Under the pieces are notes generated by a model that was not told where the DNA came from, did not search any database, and saw nothing but the letters and a program-made list of their open reading frames with translations. Both the position numbers and the translations under genes were made by a program. A stretch of 64,000 nt of DNA, taken from positions 62,060,139 through 62,124,138 of the forward strand of contig NC_037094.1 in the NCBI RefSeq assembly GCF_002994745.2, read 5' to 3'. Numbering within the stretch: the stretch's first letter is position 1; each line of letters opens with the position of its first letter. Positions 1-10,720 of the stretch are shown piece by piece. This stretch comes from Rosa chinensis. Its lineage: Eukaryota; Streptophyta; Magnoliopsida; Rosales; Rosaceae.

Positions 1-844
1 ACGTGCATATCCAACAGCTCGCGGCCAAGAAGATTACGTCCAGGACTCCAAGAGGCAATTAATCTTTGCCTACATTCTAGGGGCGACAGAGGCGGATAAT
101 TATTAATTGTTACTTACAATAATATCAAGACTATTTAGAGTTTTGATTTGATTCAAAGGCCAATAACTGTGGCCTAAAATATAATATTTCATTCCTATTA
201 GGAAGGAAAATCTACAAGCAGCCTATATATAGAGGCTAAAGGGATACAACGAAGAAGACACACAGCTCTCCAATTAATCTCTACGATTACCCAAGTCTCC
301 CCGGAGCAACCTCTTACCGGTGACCACACTCCAGTCCTAGTCTCCTCAAGAGCCGACTGTCAGTGCCACCAAACCAACCCGGCGACCGTACTTCCAGCCC
401 CAGTCTCCCCAGGAGCCGACTGCCAGTACCACTGCCACCGATACTATCACGACCAGCGAAGCAAGGGTAACGCCCTCGCAACACGGCGAAGCTAAAGTCA
501 CGCTTTAGCAAAACCTGTGCTTTCTCCAAATTTCTCAGTAATTGCTCTGCTCAACCTACAACGTTGAGTATCGATTCGGTGACGCGAAGAGATCACAACC
601 AAAGCTTTTACCCGTAATGCAAGAAGTCCTTTTCCGGAAGGTAGAGAAAAAAACCTTGTGAGAAGGTTGGTGCTCTCCTAGTCTATGACGCTTGATTTAG
701 AAGTCAGGTCAAGACGACTGCACCCCACGGTGCACCGCGCCTGCGCAATCACATCAGTAAAAGAGACAGTTTGCTACCCAAGCTGGTTTTGGAGCCAAAC
801 ACCAGGTACGGCATAAATTTAACACTTAGGACTCATTACGTTCT
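1..844. other. Unclassified LTR-like flank
   Basis: No coding region can be supported here. A TATA-like run lies near 223-231 and is followed by C-rich sequence with near-repeats ('agtctcc', 'gagccgactg') at ~295-430, which resembles the transcribed part of an LTR. A TTGGTGCTCTCCTAG motif at ~677 resembles a gypsy primer-site context. I cannot find paired LTR ends, so this may be a solo or truncated LTR that removed the missing 3' half of the neighbouring copia. It could also be unrelated intergenic DNA. Confidence 0.3.
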
Positions 845-2300
845 AGAAAACAAGAGAATCATGCAAATGGAGATGGGTAGGTTAGTGGGAAAGGAATTGG
901 GCCTAAAGAAGGAGAATCAGTTCTAGACTCGATGAAGCATAAGGAAAGGTTGTTTCGTGAAAAATGACATCTCTACTGGTGAAAATTCTTTGGGTAGATA
1001 GGTCAAATAATTTGTAGGCTTTTTGACTAGCAGGATAGCCGATAAAAACACATTTGATAGCTCGAGGAGAGAATTTATGGGTAACATAAGGATTGGTGGC
1101 ATAAGCTAAGCAACCGATGGTCCGAAGATGAGACAAAGAAGGAGGTTTATTATAAAGACGTTCAAAAGGAGGTCAAAAAGAGAGAAGAGGAGTTGGGCGA
1201 CGATTAATGATATGAACTGCAGAGAGTACGTACTCGTCCCAAAGATGAGTAGGGAGTTGAGCATGAAATTTCAAAGCACGTGCAACTATAAAATGTGACA
1301 ATGTTTGCGTTCCACTACCCCATTCTGTTGAGGCGTGTAAACACAGGAATGTTGAAAAATTACACCATGATCTTTGAAGAAATATTGAAGTGAAAGAAAT
1401 TCTCCTCCATTGTCACTTCAAAAAGTTCTAATATGAGATGAGAATTGAGTAGACACATAAGTACAAAAATGTTTCAAAAGTGATTGTGTTTCATCTTTGT
1501 GTCTCATCAAAAATATCCAAGTAAAACTTGTGTAATCATCAACAATAGTGAGAAAATAATGAGCATAAAAAAGAGAAGGGTATTTATAACGACCCCAAAT
1601 ATCGCAATGAATAAGATCAAATGGTCTATTAGATGAAATTGAACTAGTATCAAAAGGTAAACGACTTTGCTTAGCCAAATAACATATATGGCAAGCATTA
1701 TTAGAACTAACAGAAAAATTCATAAAGTTCTTGGCAATGAAACTTAAACGAGAATGGGAAACACTAAGTGACTATGCTAGAGGTTGGTAGATGAGATGGT
1801 GAGGTTACATGCAGGCTGGTCGTTTGCGGTGGAATGAGGGTTTGTCAAAGTTTTCTTTTTCACTAGTGCCACCAAGTAATATAGGCCATTACACTGCTTA
1901 CCCAAACCAATCATCCTCTTCGTAACCAGATCCTGCAAAGCACACCAGTAAGGGAAAGATGTCACTGAAAAACTGAAGCCTCTCATTAGTCGACTAACGG
2001 ACTTTAAATCAACTTTGAATGTAGGCACATATAGTACATCATGCAGATAATATGTAGAGTTTAGAGGCAATGATCCTTTTGTAGAATATTGGCTTTCTTC
2101 CCACTAGGTAACAGTATAGGAGGCAACATGTAAAAATAATTTTAAAGATGAAGAGATATGGTCCATCGCGCTGCTATCAATGATCCAGCAACAGGAGGAA
2201 ATTTTAGGCAAACATGGTGGAGTTTTTAGCTTAGTCACTGATACATGTGCTTGAGAATTTTCACCTCCATCTTTGACACTTAGGATGGACAAGAGTTGTT
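845..2300 (-). pseudogene. Copia protease-integrase remnant
   Basis: The degraded copia polyprotein continues here. The protease segment (~2292-2104) has IDSSAMDHI where functional copies have an IDSGATDH-type site, so the catalytic D-S/T-G is damaged. The ~2070-1777 segment matches the conserved LHDVLYVPTF stretch between protease and integrase. The 1723-1418 segment has the GAG-pre-integrase and integrase start (CHICYLAKQSRLPF, then DLIHCDIWG and FLTIVDDYTSFTWIFLM). The 1136-903 segment has the integrase C-terminal side (MSHLRTIGCLAY, FSPRAIKCVFIGYP). Frames change between segments. Reverse transcriptase, which should follow, is missing. Confidence 0.8.
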
Positions 2301-2439
2301 GAAGTTATGCTTCTGAAACCCCTGATATCACAGACTTTACGTCATCTTTAGTTAATCCCTCAGAGACTTGATTAGCCGCTGAATTTCATCCTCGGTTCCC
2401 ATTATTCTTAGAATGGTTTGATCTTTTTTTTGGGTGACC

Positions 2440-3313
2440 AGGTGGATATCCAATTAATTTGTAGTAAGTTTCAATGAAATGTGCCATGTCTCCACAGTAA
2501 GAGCATTTAGGTCGCCCTTTGGAAGAGCCCAAATGATGCTAATCTGAATCAATATGTCATCCATCATTGTTAGAGAAATGATTTGTTGGTCGAGCAAACT
2601 GATTCGGCCGATTATTCCTGACAGCCATCGCAGCACTTGTGTTTGAGTTTATGGCATGTGCCGCACTAAGATGCCTCTGTTTTTCGACTTAGCAAATAGA
2701 TCCATAAGCTTATCTGACTAAAGGAAGAGGATTCATAAGAATGATCTGTCCTCGCGCAACACTATAGGACTCAATCAAACCCATTAGAAATTGCATCAAC
2801 TTTTGTCGGTCATGTTGTGCTCCATAGGTACAAGAAGACACATTTGTGTAGGAGGATAATTCATCCCATAAGGTCTTCAATTTGGTGTAGTAGGCAGAAA
2901 TTGAAAATTGTTCTTATCAATGATAAGCGATTTCTCGCTGAATTTCAAAGATTCGAGGGCATTACTTTGAGAGAAATGCTCACGAATATCTTCCCAAACT
3001 TCACGTGCAGTGGTGTAGTAGATCATGCTGTCTGAGATTTCTGGAGCAATAGAGTTGATAATCCATGAATGGACCATGTCATTACACCGAGACCATGTAT
3101 CATAATCATCTAGATGATTTTCTGCAGAAAGAGGCTTGATAGTGCCATTGACAAAGCCTAACTTGTTCTTGGCATTTAGTGCGATAGTCATTGCTCGCAA
3201 CCAAGTTGGTAATTATCTCCATTCAGTGGTTTGGAAATCAAAACCAAACCTGGATGATTTGAATGATGGATTAAGTAGGGATTAGAGAGAACGGCTTTCT
3301 GTTCACCTGCCAT
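2440..3313 (-). pseudogene. Copia gag remnant
   Basis: The start at 3313 opens MAGEQKAVLSNPYLIHHSNH and runs to about 3207, where a 1-base frameshift moves coding into the frame of 3200-2877. That part contains the UBN2/gag signature DDYDTWSRCNDMVHSWIINS and AREVWEDIREHFSQSNA. The zinc-knuckle region at ~2510-2440 reads CSYCGDMAHFIETYYK then GYPPGH, so one ligand cysteine appears replaced by tyrosine. This is a structural capsid protein remnant and is not functional as it stands. Confidence 0.75.
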
Positions 3314-3404
3314 GGTGAGGGATCAATTTTTAGAGATTGGAGGATGACGCTACTGCATGAGAAGATAGAGCACAGTGGCAAGAGAGATGAAGGATTTTAG
3401 TCCT

Positions 3405-3416
3405 GCTCTGATACCA
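3405..3416 (-). other. Copia primer binding site (tRNA-iMet type)
   Basis: On the minus strand the bases adjoining the LTR read TGGTATCAGAGC, the standard site complementary to the 3' end of initiator tRNA-Met used to prime copia reverse transcription. Confidence 0.85.
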
Positions 3417-3638
3417 TGAAAGAAACAAGATTTGGTTGGAATCGATTTTCATTCATTCACGATTGAATAGTTATACAAGGAGTGACCTTATCTACAAGGC
3501 CATTGTTCCTACAATTTAGCTACAATCAAGGAGTACAGAATATTCATAAGAGATTACAAGTATAAACAGATTACAACATTCTAATTATAGAAGATACGAA
3601 CTGATATGGAAAATGAAAACTGATTTATTTTCCTAACA
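3417..3638 (-). repeat. 5' LTR of the copia element (222 bp)
   Basis: Read on the minus strand it starts TGTTAGGAAAATAAATC and ends GTTTCTTTCA, giving TG...CA ends. It directly abuts the tRNA-Met primer site. No partner LTR is present in the window. Confidence 0.75.
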
Positions 3639-4257
3639 ATTAGGGCTTTAATTCAAAATATTATATTAGTTCCTAAAAAAATATTTTTATTTACACATTA
3701 GAAAATAACAAATCAAGACAGATTACATGGTAGCTGCCAAAGTCATTTGTGATTCATATTTGGTATAATCTTTTGGGATCTCTAGCACTACTCTTATACT
3801 AACATTATGCTTTTTGTTTATCAAATTTGATGTGATTGGGCTGCTAGCTTGTATTTGTTTCATTTGAAGAATTGCTATTGATTGTTTTCCAAGCTTTGCT
3901 TATTGTAATCCTCGTACTTCATTATCTAGCAGGCTTCATCCAAAATCTCGGAGCTTTGCTTTTGCATTTGAATCTCCATACAATCTTAGTAATTATATTT
4001 AGGACTAAATTCAGTTTGCCCCCTCCAACTTTAGGCCAATATCAAGTTTGGTCCCTGACCATTTTTTCTTAATCATGATCGTCCCTACACTTCTAATTTC
4101 CATCACCCAAATCCAAATTTCAAAATTACCTCCATTTGTAACGTCACATGCTGACTTGGAACAGACATGAGGACCCTTTTCAGATTTTGAACCCCTCAAG
4201 AAGAGCAAAATGGACATCTCCACTTTTTTAGATTTTATTTTTATTTTTATAGCATCA
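3639..4257. other. Non-coding; contains an orphan MULE-like terminus
   Basis: No gene is seen. From ~3990 to ~4150 the sequence 'aggactaaattcagtttgcccc' followed by 'ggtccctgacc' has the style of Mutator-like TIRs and resembles the Pack-MULE TIR that starts 275 bases later. I found no partner end, so this is either an eroded element or the host copy into which the 2.1-kb element jumped. Confidence 0.4.
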
Positions 4258-4266
4258 AATTATTAA
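4258..4266. repeat. Left target site duplication of the Pack-MULE
   Basis: AATTATTAA occurs here and again at 6406-6414, exactly flanking the terminal inverted repeats. Nine bases is the usual Mutator duplication length. Confidence 0.9.
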
Positions 4267-6405
4267 GAGTTAATTACTGTTTACTCCCTATACTTATAGG
4301 GTTTCATCGTTTCAGTCCCTGACCTTCGAATTTCACTTAAAAAGTCTATGAACTCTCAATTTCCTGCCCATTCATCCCTGCAGTCAAGCTCTGTCCGAAT
4401 TATCCGTTAAGTTGCTGACGTGGCACCCATTTTATGCCAAATTGTCTATTTTACCCTCACTTAAAAAAAACTTTTATTTTTTGACTTAAAAAAAAAACTT
4501 TTATTTTTTTGACTTAAAAAAAAATCTATCTTTTTTTTTTCTCTTTACATTCTCTTCTAACAGAGCCCCAATCTATTATCGGAGCTGCCCTCCATCACCC
4601 AGATTTCATTCCTCTTCTTCCTCACCTACGCAAAACCCCCAATTTCATTTCTCTCTCTAGACATGACGGCGACTCTGTGTCTCAAGGCCACTTCCTCTTC
4701 CATTCTCTCGCTCTCTCTCACCTCCCAAATACCACCACCACCTCTCTTTCCCCAAAACCCGCATCCCCACATTAGCCACCATTACCATGTCGTCATTCCC
4801 AGTCGTCGAGTACATCGTCCTCTTCATGGTCAAGGAAAACACCAATCCCTCCAAGGTCAACGGCTGCTCAGATCTGCCGCGTCCCTCCATCGTTTTGTTG
4901 CATCTGGGTTCCTGGTCGGATAAAGAGAATCTCAGCCTCTTTATCCGGGACCTCTTCGCTCGGCTACAAATCAGCGGCATCGAGTTCAAGAAGAAGGCTT
5001 TGGAGTCTCAGCTTCAGCCTCTCGAAGATGACGAAAAGACCGCTTGCTCGACAAGGCTGTCGATGGGATTCAATTGGCAACTTTAAAATGAATCCCTCGC
5101 TGTCTTCTTCTCTATCTTCTACTTCTTCAGCTTTCGCCAGCTCTTGGTTTTCCGGTGTGAAACGATATCGGCAGTTGTCGAAGTCAGAAGATTCGATCTG
5201 GTGGGTCAGCATAGGCGCAGGAAAAGCCGGGTCCGATCTGGTACGGTGGGAATTTGGGTCGAGCATCGATAGTCAAAGCGCAGGTGGTCTGCATAGAGGA
5301 ACGACGATAGGAGAAGACGTCGTGGTGGTCTTTGAGCATCAGGTCTGTAGCTCAGTGACTGGTCTAGTACGGTTCTGAGTACGGATCAACCACTAGTTTG
5401 AAGACATTGGGTAAAAGATTGATGCTTTGAGCTCCATTTGCTATAGATTTTGCTCACTTGGGCTATTTTGGTGTTTCTAGGTCTCTAAATTCAAAGAGAT
5501 CGCTCACTTGGGTCCCTTTAAATTTCTGCAGTGCTTGTTTCGATGATGATGTCAAGGAGGGGGGGGGGGGTAAAGTTTTCTTGCAGTGTGGCACTACCTA
5601 TGATGGTATCTCTTTTACTTGGATTTCTCTATTCTATGTTCATGTTTTAGAAGTTCAAATCTGCTTGAGAGGGGTTTATGTGTTTTGTATGAAATAAATG
5701 CAATCGATGTTTAAATCTTCTTTGAAGAAGATGGGTCCGGTAGTAATTAAGGCTTGGTGTTGCTCAGTTCCCCGTCTGATTTGGTTAGATCTCGGCTTTT
5801 TTTTTTTTTTTTTTTTTTTTTGTAACTGGATTTGCCAAAAAAAAGGTTCTGGTTGTGAATTTTGTTGTGCGTGAATGTGGAATTGTATATGAATTGTTGA
5901 ATTATCAAGTTTAACTGATTCTTGATTCGTTGAGATTATGATCTTTTTTGGTTTAATCAATAATTGAACTGAGTAGTGAATCAGTGATTTGGTTGGATTT
6001 ATGATATTATCTTTGATCCCAATGGTGTTGATTGGAGTTGATCAGTGGTTTGTTTGTTGTTATGGTAATTTTCGGATGATTCTGGTCATGGGTATGCACA
6101 TTCTCGGTCCAGTGAGAAAGATGCCAGAGGATGAGAGCTTCCAGATAATAGACTGAGTAAAAAAAAAAAACAAAAGAGAGAGAGAAAAAAAAAATTAATA
6201 AAAAAAGAGTAAGTGAGGTATAATAGACTTGTAGCATGGAAATGACCGCCACGTCAGCGAGATAACGGAGTCTTGGATGGAGGCTTGACGGTAGGGACGA
6301 ATTTGGAGGAAATTGAGAGTTCAGGGACTTTTTAGGTGAAATTCGAAGGTCAAGGACTGAAACGATGAAACCCTATAAGTATAGGGAGTAAGCAATATTT
6401 AATCC
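4267..6405. mobile_element. Pack-MULE (Mutator-like, 2.1 kb)
   Basis: Long terminal inverted repeats of ~158 bp lie at 4267-4425 and 6248-6405. The ends read GAGTTAATTACTG and, on the other strand, GGATTAAATATTG, and both continue into TTACTCCCTATACTTATAGG. A perfect 9-bp duplication flanks it. No MuDR-type transposase is present. The interior is GC-rich, exon-like sequence with low-complexity 5' UTR character, unlike the AT-rich flanks, as expected for captured gene pieces. Homopolymer runs (T23 at ~5799, A9-A10 at ~6160-6200) sit in the right half. Confidence 0.9.
4663..5400 (+). pseudogene. Captured exon fragments inside the Pack-MULE, one ARM-repeat-like
   Basis: An ORF starting at 4787 encodes 99 residues. 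Residues ~50-80 include LFARLQISGIEFKKKALES and then LEDDEK. I recognise this as typical of the N-terminal armadillo-repeat region of plant ARM-repeat proteins. After that the frame runs out at 5086 without the rest of the repeat domain. Upstream, the ORF from 4663 (86 aa) opens with a Ser-rich, transit-peptide-like stretch (MTATLCLKATSSSILSLSL) in another frame. The 5028-5378 frame has a Ser-rich segment. The interior is best read as a chimera of two or more host fragments. Translation in vivo is unproven. Confidence 0.5.
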
Positions 6406-6414
6406 AATTATTAA
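6406..6414. repeat. Right target site duplication of the Pack-MULE
   Basis: AATTATTAA, identical to 4258-4266. Confidence 0.9.
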
Positions 6415-6689
6415 TAAGAATATAAAAAGTAATAAAATTAATCCTCAATAGTCAAAATAATCAAAAATACATAATTAAGTGAGAAGTTCACAGTAGCAAA
6501 TTTTCCTGTTTGCTGCTTCTATTTCCTATATAGTAAAAAAAAAAAAAAATCTTTAAAGATTGAACGTCTAAGCCCACAGAACAGATTATGAACCCGAATA
6601 AGAAATCATAGAACACCTATACTGATTAATTGTTTTATTCATCATATTCCTTAGTTTTCGATCAATCCCAGTAACATTAAGCACTCAAC
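6415..6689. other. AT-rich intergenic DNA
   Basis: AT-rich sequence with an A-run near 6535-6549. I see no gene or repeat boundary. Confidence 0.5.
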
Positions 6690-7684
6690 AGATTAAAGAG
6701 CATTAGAACTCAGGGAAGCCGGAAGGTAAGAGAGTTAGAGCTCCGGATTTTCGGGAAGGCAAGAACGTTAGAGCTTTGGGATGCCGAGAAGACAAGGGAG
6801 TTAGAGCTAGGGTTTTCGGGAAGATAAGAGCGTTAGAGCTCAGGATACCGGGAAGACAAGAGCATTATAGCTCGGGTTGCCGGGAAGGCAAGAGTGTTAG
6901 ACCTCGGGGATGTGGGAAGGCAAGAGCGTTAGACCTTGGGGATGTCATGAGGCATGAACAGGTAGCTCGAAGGTGATGCCATGAGGCATGAGCGTAACCA
7001 TTGCTAATTATGCTGGGTCGTATACATGAGTCTCTGAAGTCCCCAGTCAAGGAAGATTTTCTTGCAGAGTTGATATCAAAGCATGACTTTGTGCCATATA
7101 GAGAGCATAATTAGTGCGAGTGTGTCGTCCATCTATAATTTTGTTGGAGCGAACGCTTATGCCGTTTCGGGTTGGCCCCTGCTAGGCCCTCTAAGGAGTC
7201 CCCCATTCCCTGTCTATAGAACCCAGTATGGTCAAAAAATTATTTGATGAGGGGAGTCTACGTATAGGCAGTGAGTGTTATGTGGCGAACCCTAATCTTT
7301 TAAGACCCAAGTGTCAGGGGTTAATTGCCGGATCAATGGCTGTCATGGGTTGTGTTAACCGGTACTTTACTCTTTCCCAGAGGAGAAACTTGACTGTGGT
7401 GTCTCTTGGAGACTATCGTCATTAAGGTGTAGCCTTGCCATAGGTAGGTGGTCGTGGAACACAGACTTATGGAGTTTAGACATGTTAGGTCTTTTTGCCG
7501 TAGGGAGAGTTTGACAAAGTATGGTGTCCGGAGGCTAGACTATATTTTTTGCATCCATAGCATGTAAATTTTGCTGATTGTATGAACGGTAAATAAGCAT
7601 AATAAGTGATAATATATGGACCTTATAGCCATGTAACATGCATACTAGATAGTAGCAAGTGTGATGAGTGTCCATATAAATTTT
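6690..7684 (-). mobile_element. D' left part: old D-type gypsy relative, split by element A
   Basis: Parts align by eye with the 3' region of minus-strand elements B and D. 'gtccccagtcaagga' and 'agttgat' near 7045-7070 match the post-LTR region at 46825-46865. 'gggttggcccctgctaggcc' near 7165 matches 46969-46989. 7240-7560 matches D at 43770-44050 (sequences around 'aaccctaatctttt', 'ggatcaatggct' and 'gagagtttgacaaa'). No coding capacity is seen. The element resumes at 19319 after element A. Outer ends and LTRs of this copy are not identifiable. Confidence 0.6.
6705..6965. repeat. ~35-bp minisatellite in D'
   Basis: About seven degenerate units of the type 'gccgggaaggcaagagcgttagagctcgg' repeat every ~33-36 bases. 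The same unit type forms the larger array in D at 22690-23160 and 43669-43760. Confidence 0.75.
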
Positions 7685-7689
7685 GGGTG
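7685..7689. repeat. Target site duplication of element A (left)
   Basis: GGGTG, identical to 19314-19318 immediately after the 3' LTR. Confidence 0.9.
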
Positions 7690-8197
7690 TGTACCTACAT
7701 GTGCTAGAATGAGCATAATTAGCTATAATGAGCCACGCTCATTGTACCGCCAGAGGTACAGACTCTCACCAAGGGGATGACCTGCGAAGTCACGACCAGG
7801 CGGGCTATCGCTCGAGCCCCGGATCGCCCCCAGATCACCGCTGACGCGCCGCCACACGCCGCGTCAAGATAGCATCAGAAGCTCCTGACGCTGGGAATCG
7901 AAGCACATCAGTCCCACATCGGAAACAAGAAGAAGATCAACCTCTTCCTCACCTATAAAAGGTTCTCTCCTCTCTCCTCATTAATTACGCAATTACTACT
8001 CATTTATTGTTATGCTGCGCATATACAGTGACTGACTTAGGCATCGGAGAAGTGAAGACGGCCCAACGCTGTCTCCTTCTGACGCCCTGTCTATCGTGTT
8101 GCAGCTAACAGGTATCACCTAATCCTAGGAGTAGCGGTCCGCCCACCGGACCCGCGTTAAGCAAGGAATCGGCTACCGCCGGACTTGAGCATTAACA
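7690..8197 (+). repeat. 5' LTR of element A (508 bp)
   Basis: Starts TGTACCTACATGTGC and ends GAGCATTAACA. A TATAAAA box lies at 7954-7960, about 40 bases after a TCCCACATCGGAAA motif. The 3' LTR matches it over its whole length. Confidence 0.95.
7954..7960 (+). promoter_or_regulatory. LTR core promoter TATA box
   Basis: TATAAAA in the context 'cacctataaaaggttctc'. The matching box in the 3' LTR is at 19073-19079. The minus-strand LTRs of B and D contain the same arrangement. Confidence 0.7.
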
Positions 8198-8198
8198 T

Positions 8199-8216
8199 TG
8201 GCGCCGTCTGTGGGAA
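8199..8216 (+). other. Primer binding site of element A
   Basis: TGGCGCCGTCTGTGGGAA, one base after the LTR. B has TGGCACCATCTGTGGGAA and D has TGGCGCCTTCTGTGAGAA, so the three elements share a primer-site type. I have not matched it to a specific tRNA. Confidence 0.8.
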
Positions 8217-8250
8217 CCCTTGAACAAGAGGTCATCCCGCCACAATCACC

Positions 8251-9900
8251 ATGACTAACGACAGCGGGGGAAACGCTGAAGAGCAGGCAGATCAATCCGC
8301 CATTCCCCAACCCACCAACCCAGCGGTAGGCGTCAACCGCGCGTTATTCACCACCCCGGTCAACCCCGGCGAAGAGACGAACCCAGGTAGCAGCTGCCCG
8401 CCAGGCCAAGACCTCGCCTCCCTGTACGAGCTGGCACTGGCGGATCTTCACAGAGCAAACAGAGAACGTGAGCAAGAGCGCAAGGAAAAGGCCAAAGCCC
8501 AGAGGCAGGTGGCCACGCTTGTGTCCCACTTCGATGAGCTAAAGAAAACGCTGGAGGCAACCGCCAACCCGGCACGAAGTGAGCAGTCACGAAGCACTAG
8601 GCATAGCCGACCCGGCACGGGAGCACTGATACCAGCACCGGTCGTACACATACAAGTCTCGCTGCACCCGCCAGAGCTAGCAGGAATGGGACCACCCCCT
8701 GCACCCCAGCTATTGTTGGAACAGGAGGCAGAGTCATCAATGCACACCCACCGCTCGAGACCTAGGGCGAGAACAGAGGGAAACCCGCCCACTCCCAGGC
8801 GAGGATCAGTTCAGCAGAGTACCCGGCTAGGCCCCGCCGGCGATGCAACCGCTCAAATACTGGAAGCGATGCAGCAGCTGGAACAAAGGTTAATCCGAGC
8901 GGAATCGGGCACCTCTGCACCAGCTTCAAACCCACTTTTCGCAGCCAGGCCAGGACCATTTACCGCTGTAATTTTGCTGGCCGTCAGACCGACGTATGCA
9001 AAGACCCCTAAAATGTCACATTACAGCGGTAAGACTGATCCCTTCGTCCATATGGACACCTTCAAGAAAGTCACCAACAACAAGGGATTCGATGACGCCA
9101 CCCTGTGCCACTTGTTCAGTGAAACGCTGGACAACGAGGCAATGAATTGGTTCTTCGAGTGCCCGCCGGGATCCATTGACTCATTTCAGGCATTATCGCA
9201 TGCTTTCCTTTCTCGGTTCATCCTACTGTCCGCCGGGCACCACAACACAAGCCAACTGTTCAACGTCAAGCAGGGTGCGGAGGAGACACTGAAGGCATTC
9301 GTCACAAGGTGGCGAGCGGCAGCATCTCAGTGCCGTGATCTCGATAAAACAATGGCTTCGGCGGCTTTTAAGCAGGGACTCCTCAAAGGGCCATTTCTCT
9401 ATCACCTCAACTACAATCATCCAAATGCGGTATACGACCACCTCATGAGTGAGGCGGTCATTCATGCCCAGGCAAAATTCATCACATATGGGGAGGCCCC
9501 ACCGCCACCAGCGGCATTGGCAAAGTCGACACAACCCTCCTCCAGTCAGCAAGGGACCACTAATAAAACCTCCACACCGCCAACTGACAAGAAGAAGGAG
9601 TGGCAGCAGGGTCAGTACCAAAACAAGTGGCAAAAGGATCAGCACTACAAGGGAAACAGCCCATCCCATGGGGACAACAACAATAAACATGCGGAGTCTT
9701 CCCAGCGGTATGCAGTATTTACAGTCCTCACGGCTTCACATGAAGAAATATACAATCAATGCAAGGATCAGATCCCACCACCGCCCCCGGGAAAATACAC
9801 CAAAAACAGGAAAACCAAGGAACACTGGCAGGTGGTGCAAATACCACGAGGACAGCGGTCACAATACCAACAGCTGCAACGCCCTCAAAACGGCCATTGA
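8251..9900 (+). CDS. gag: Gag polyprotein of element A (frameshifted C-terminus)
   Basis: A 549-residue frame from the first ATG after the primer site. Residues ~60-100 are charged and coiled-coil-like (LADLHRANREREQERKEKAK). The retrotransposon gag (capsid) domain spans ~254-395, from MSHYSGKTDPFVHMDTFKK through ETLDNEAMNWFFECPPGS to GAEETLKAFVTRWRAAASQC. The tail is basic and Gln/Asn-rich. The true C-terminal zinc-knuckle-like segment (WCKYHEDSGHNTNSC) is in another frame, because A has one extra base near 9800 compared with B. The last ~30 residues of this ORF are therefore out of frame. Gag packages element RNA in the cytoplasm. Confidence 0.9.
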   Translation: MTNDSGGNAEEQADQSAIPQPTNPAVGVNRALFTTPVNPGEETNPGSSCPPGQDLASLYELALADLHRANREREQERKEKAKAQRQVATLVSHFDELKKTLEATANPARSEQSRSTRHSRPGTGALIPAPVVHIQVSLHPPELAGMGPPPAPQLLLEQEAESSMHTHRSRPRARTEGNPPTPRRGSVQQSTRLGPAGDATAQILEAMQQLEQRLIRAESGTSAPASNPLFAARPGPFTAVILLAVRPTYAKTPKMSHYSGKTDPFVHMDTFKKVTNNKGFDDATLCHLFSETLDNEAMNWFFECPPGSIDSFQALSHAFLSRFILLSAGHHNTSQLFNVKQGAEETLKAFVTRWRAAASQCRDLDKTMASAAFKQGLLKGPFLYHLNYNHPNAVYDHLMSEAVIHAQAKFITYGEAPPPPAALAKSTQPSSSQQGTTNKTSTPPTDKKKEWQQGQYQNKWQKDQHYKGNSPSHGDNNNKHAESSQRYAVFTVLTASHEEIYNQCKDQIPPPPPGKYTKNRKTKEHWQVVQIPRGQRSQYQQLQRPQNGH

Positions 9901-10720
9901 GACCTTGTACCGGGACGGCAAACTTGAGCAGTTCAAGGTACGCCAGCGGCCACCTGTGATCGCCGATATTGAGCCCATGGGCCGCATCAACACAATCGAC
10001 GGAGGTGCTCCAATCACCAGCATGTCTCACAGAGCTAGAAAGCGGTATGCGCGAGCTAATCACCCAAAGGAAGTCTGCAACATCTGCTACGAAAGATCCG
10101 CCAAACTCCCAAGGTCTGGTTGGGAACCCATTACCTTCTCAGAGGCGGAGGAACGCGGAGTACATCTGCCCCACGAAGACCCTTTCTTGATTGACACTAT
10201 TTTGGGCAAAATGTCAGTGGGAAGAATCCTAGTTGATAGCGGTTCCGCTGTCAACGTTATATTCGGCGGTTGTTACAACAACCTTAAGAGGAACAGAAAA
10301 TTGCTCCAAGACCATGAACCACTGCTCAGCTTCTCCGGTGACGTCACGCAACCGCTGGGTTCTGACTATATGCGGCTCGTTATGGGCACTAGTCCATGTA
10401 TGGCTGAAATACATACGGAGTTCATAGTTGTCGATTGTTTGAGTTTATACAACGCCATCATTGGTCGGCCAGCGCTCAACAAACTCAAGTGCATCATCGC
10501 CGGGTACATGCTGCTCATGAAATTCCCCACACCCAACGGCACAGGATGTGTCAAGGGAAGTCAACAATTGGCACGCGAGTGTTATTCTACTACCATAGCA
10601 CAATCAGCCTGCCGCCACGAGATCCTAGCGGTAGGCAGTCAGGCACCGCCACCAAACATTTTTGAGGACCCCAGGGAGGATGAAAAGAAGTACGTAAGGA
10701 AGGAGCCGGTCAACCCATAA
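9802..10720 (+). pseudogene. Gag zinc-knuckle end and aspartic protease of element A
   Basis: This continues the polyprotein in the shifted frame. CKYHEDSGHNTNSCNALK is the Tat-type C-H-H-C knuckle. The retropepsin-like site is at ~10230 (ILVDSGSAVNVIF), with the DSG active-site triad intact, and the IIGRPALNKLKCI region follows at ~10450. The frame ends at a TAA at 10718-10720, where B has a GAA codon in the same context (EPVNP then TSLRVVSIS). This is a premature stop between protease and RT. The protease would process the Gag-Pol precursor. Confidence 0.85.

Larger units (their letters stand above)
845..3638 (-). mobile_element. Truncated Ty1/copia retrotransposon
   Basis: Read on the minus strand the order is LTR, primer site, gag, zinc knuckle, protease and integrase, and then the element stops. 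Reverse transcriptase, RNase H and the second LTR are absent, so about half is lost at ~845. Integrase following protease directly is the copia order. Frameshifts and stops occur throughout. Only one LTR exists, so target duplications cannot be tested. Confidence 0.85.

Noticed and set aside
8344..9690. Minus-strand ORFs opposite gag of element A
   Set aside because: Shadow frames of a GC-rich gene; the gag frame explains the conservation with B.
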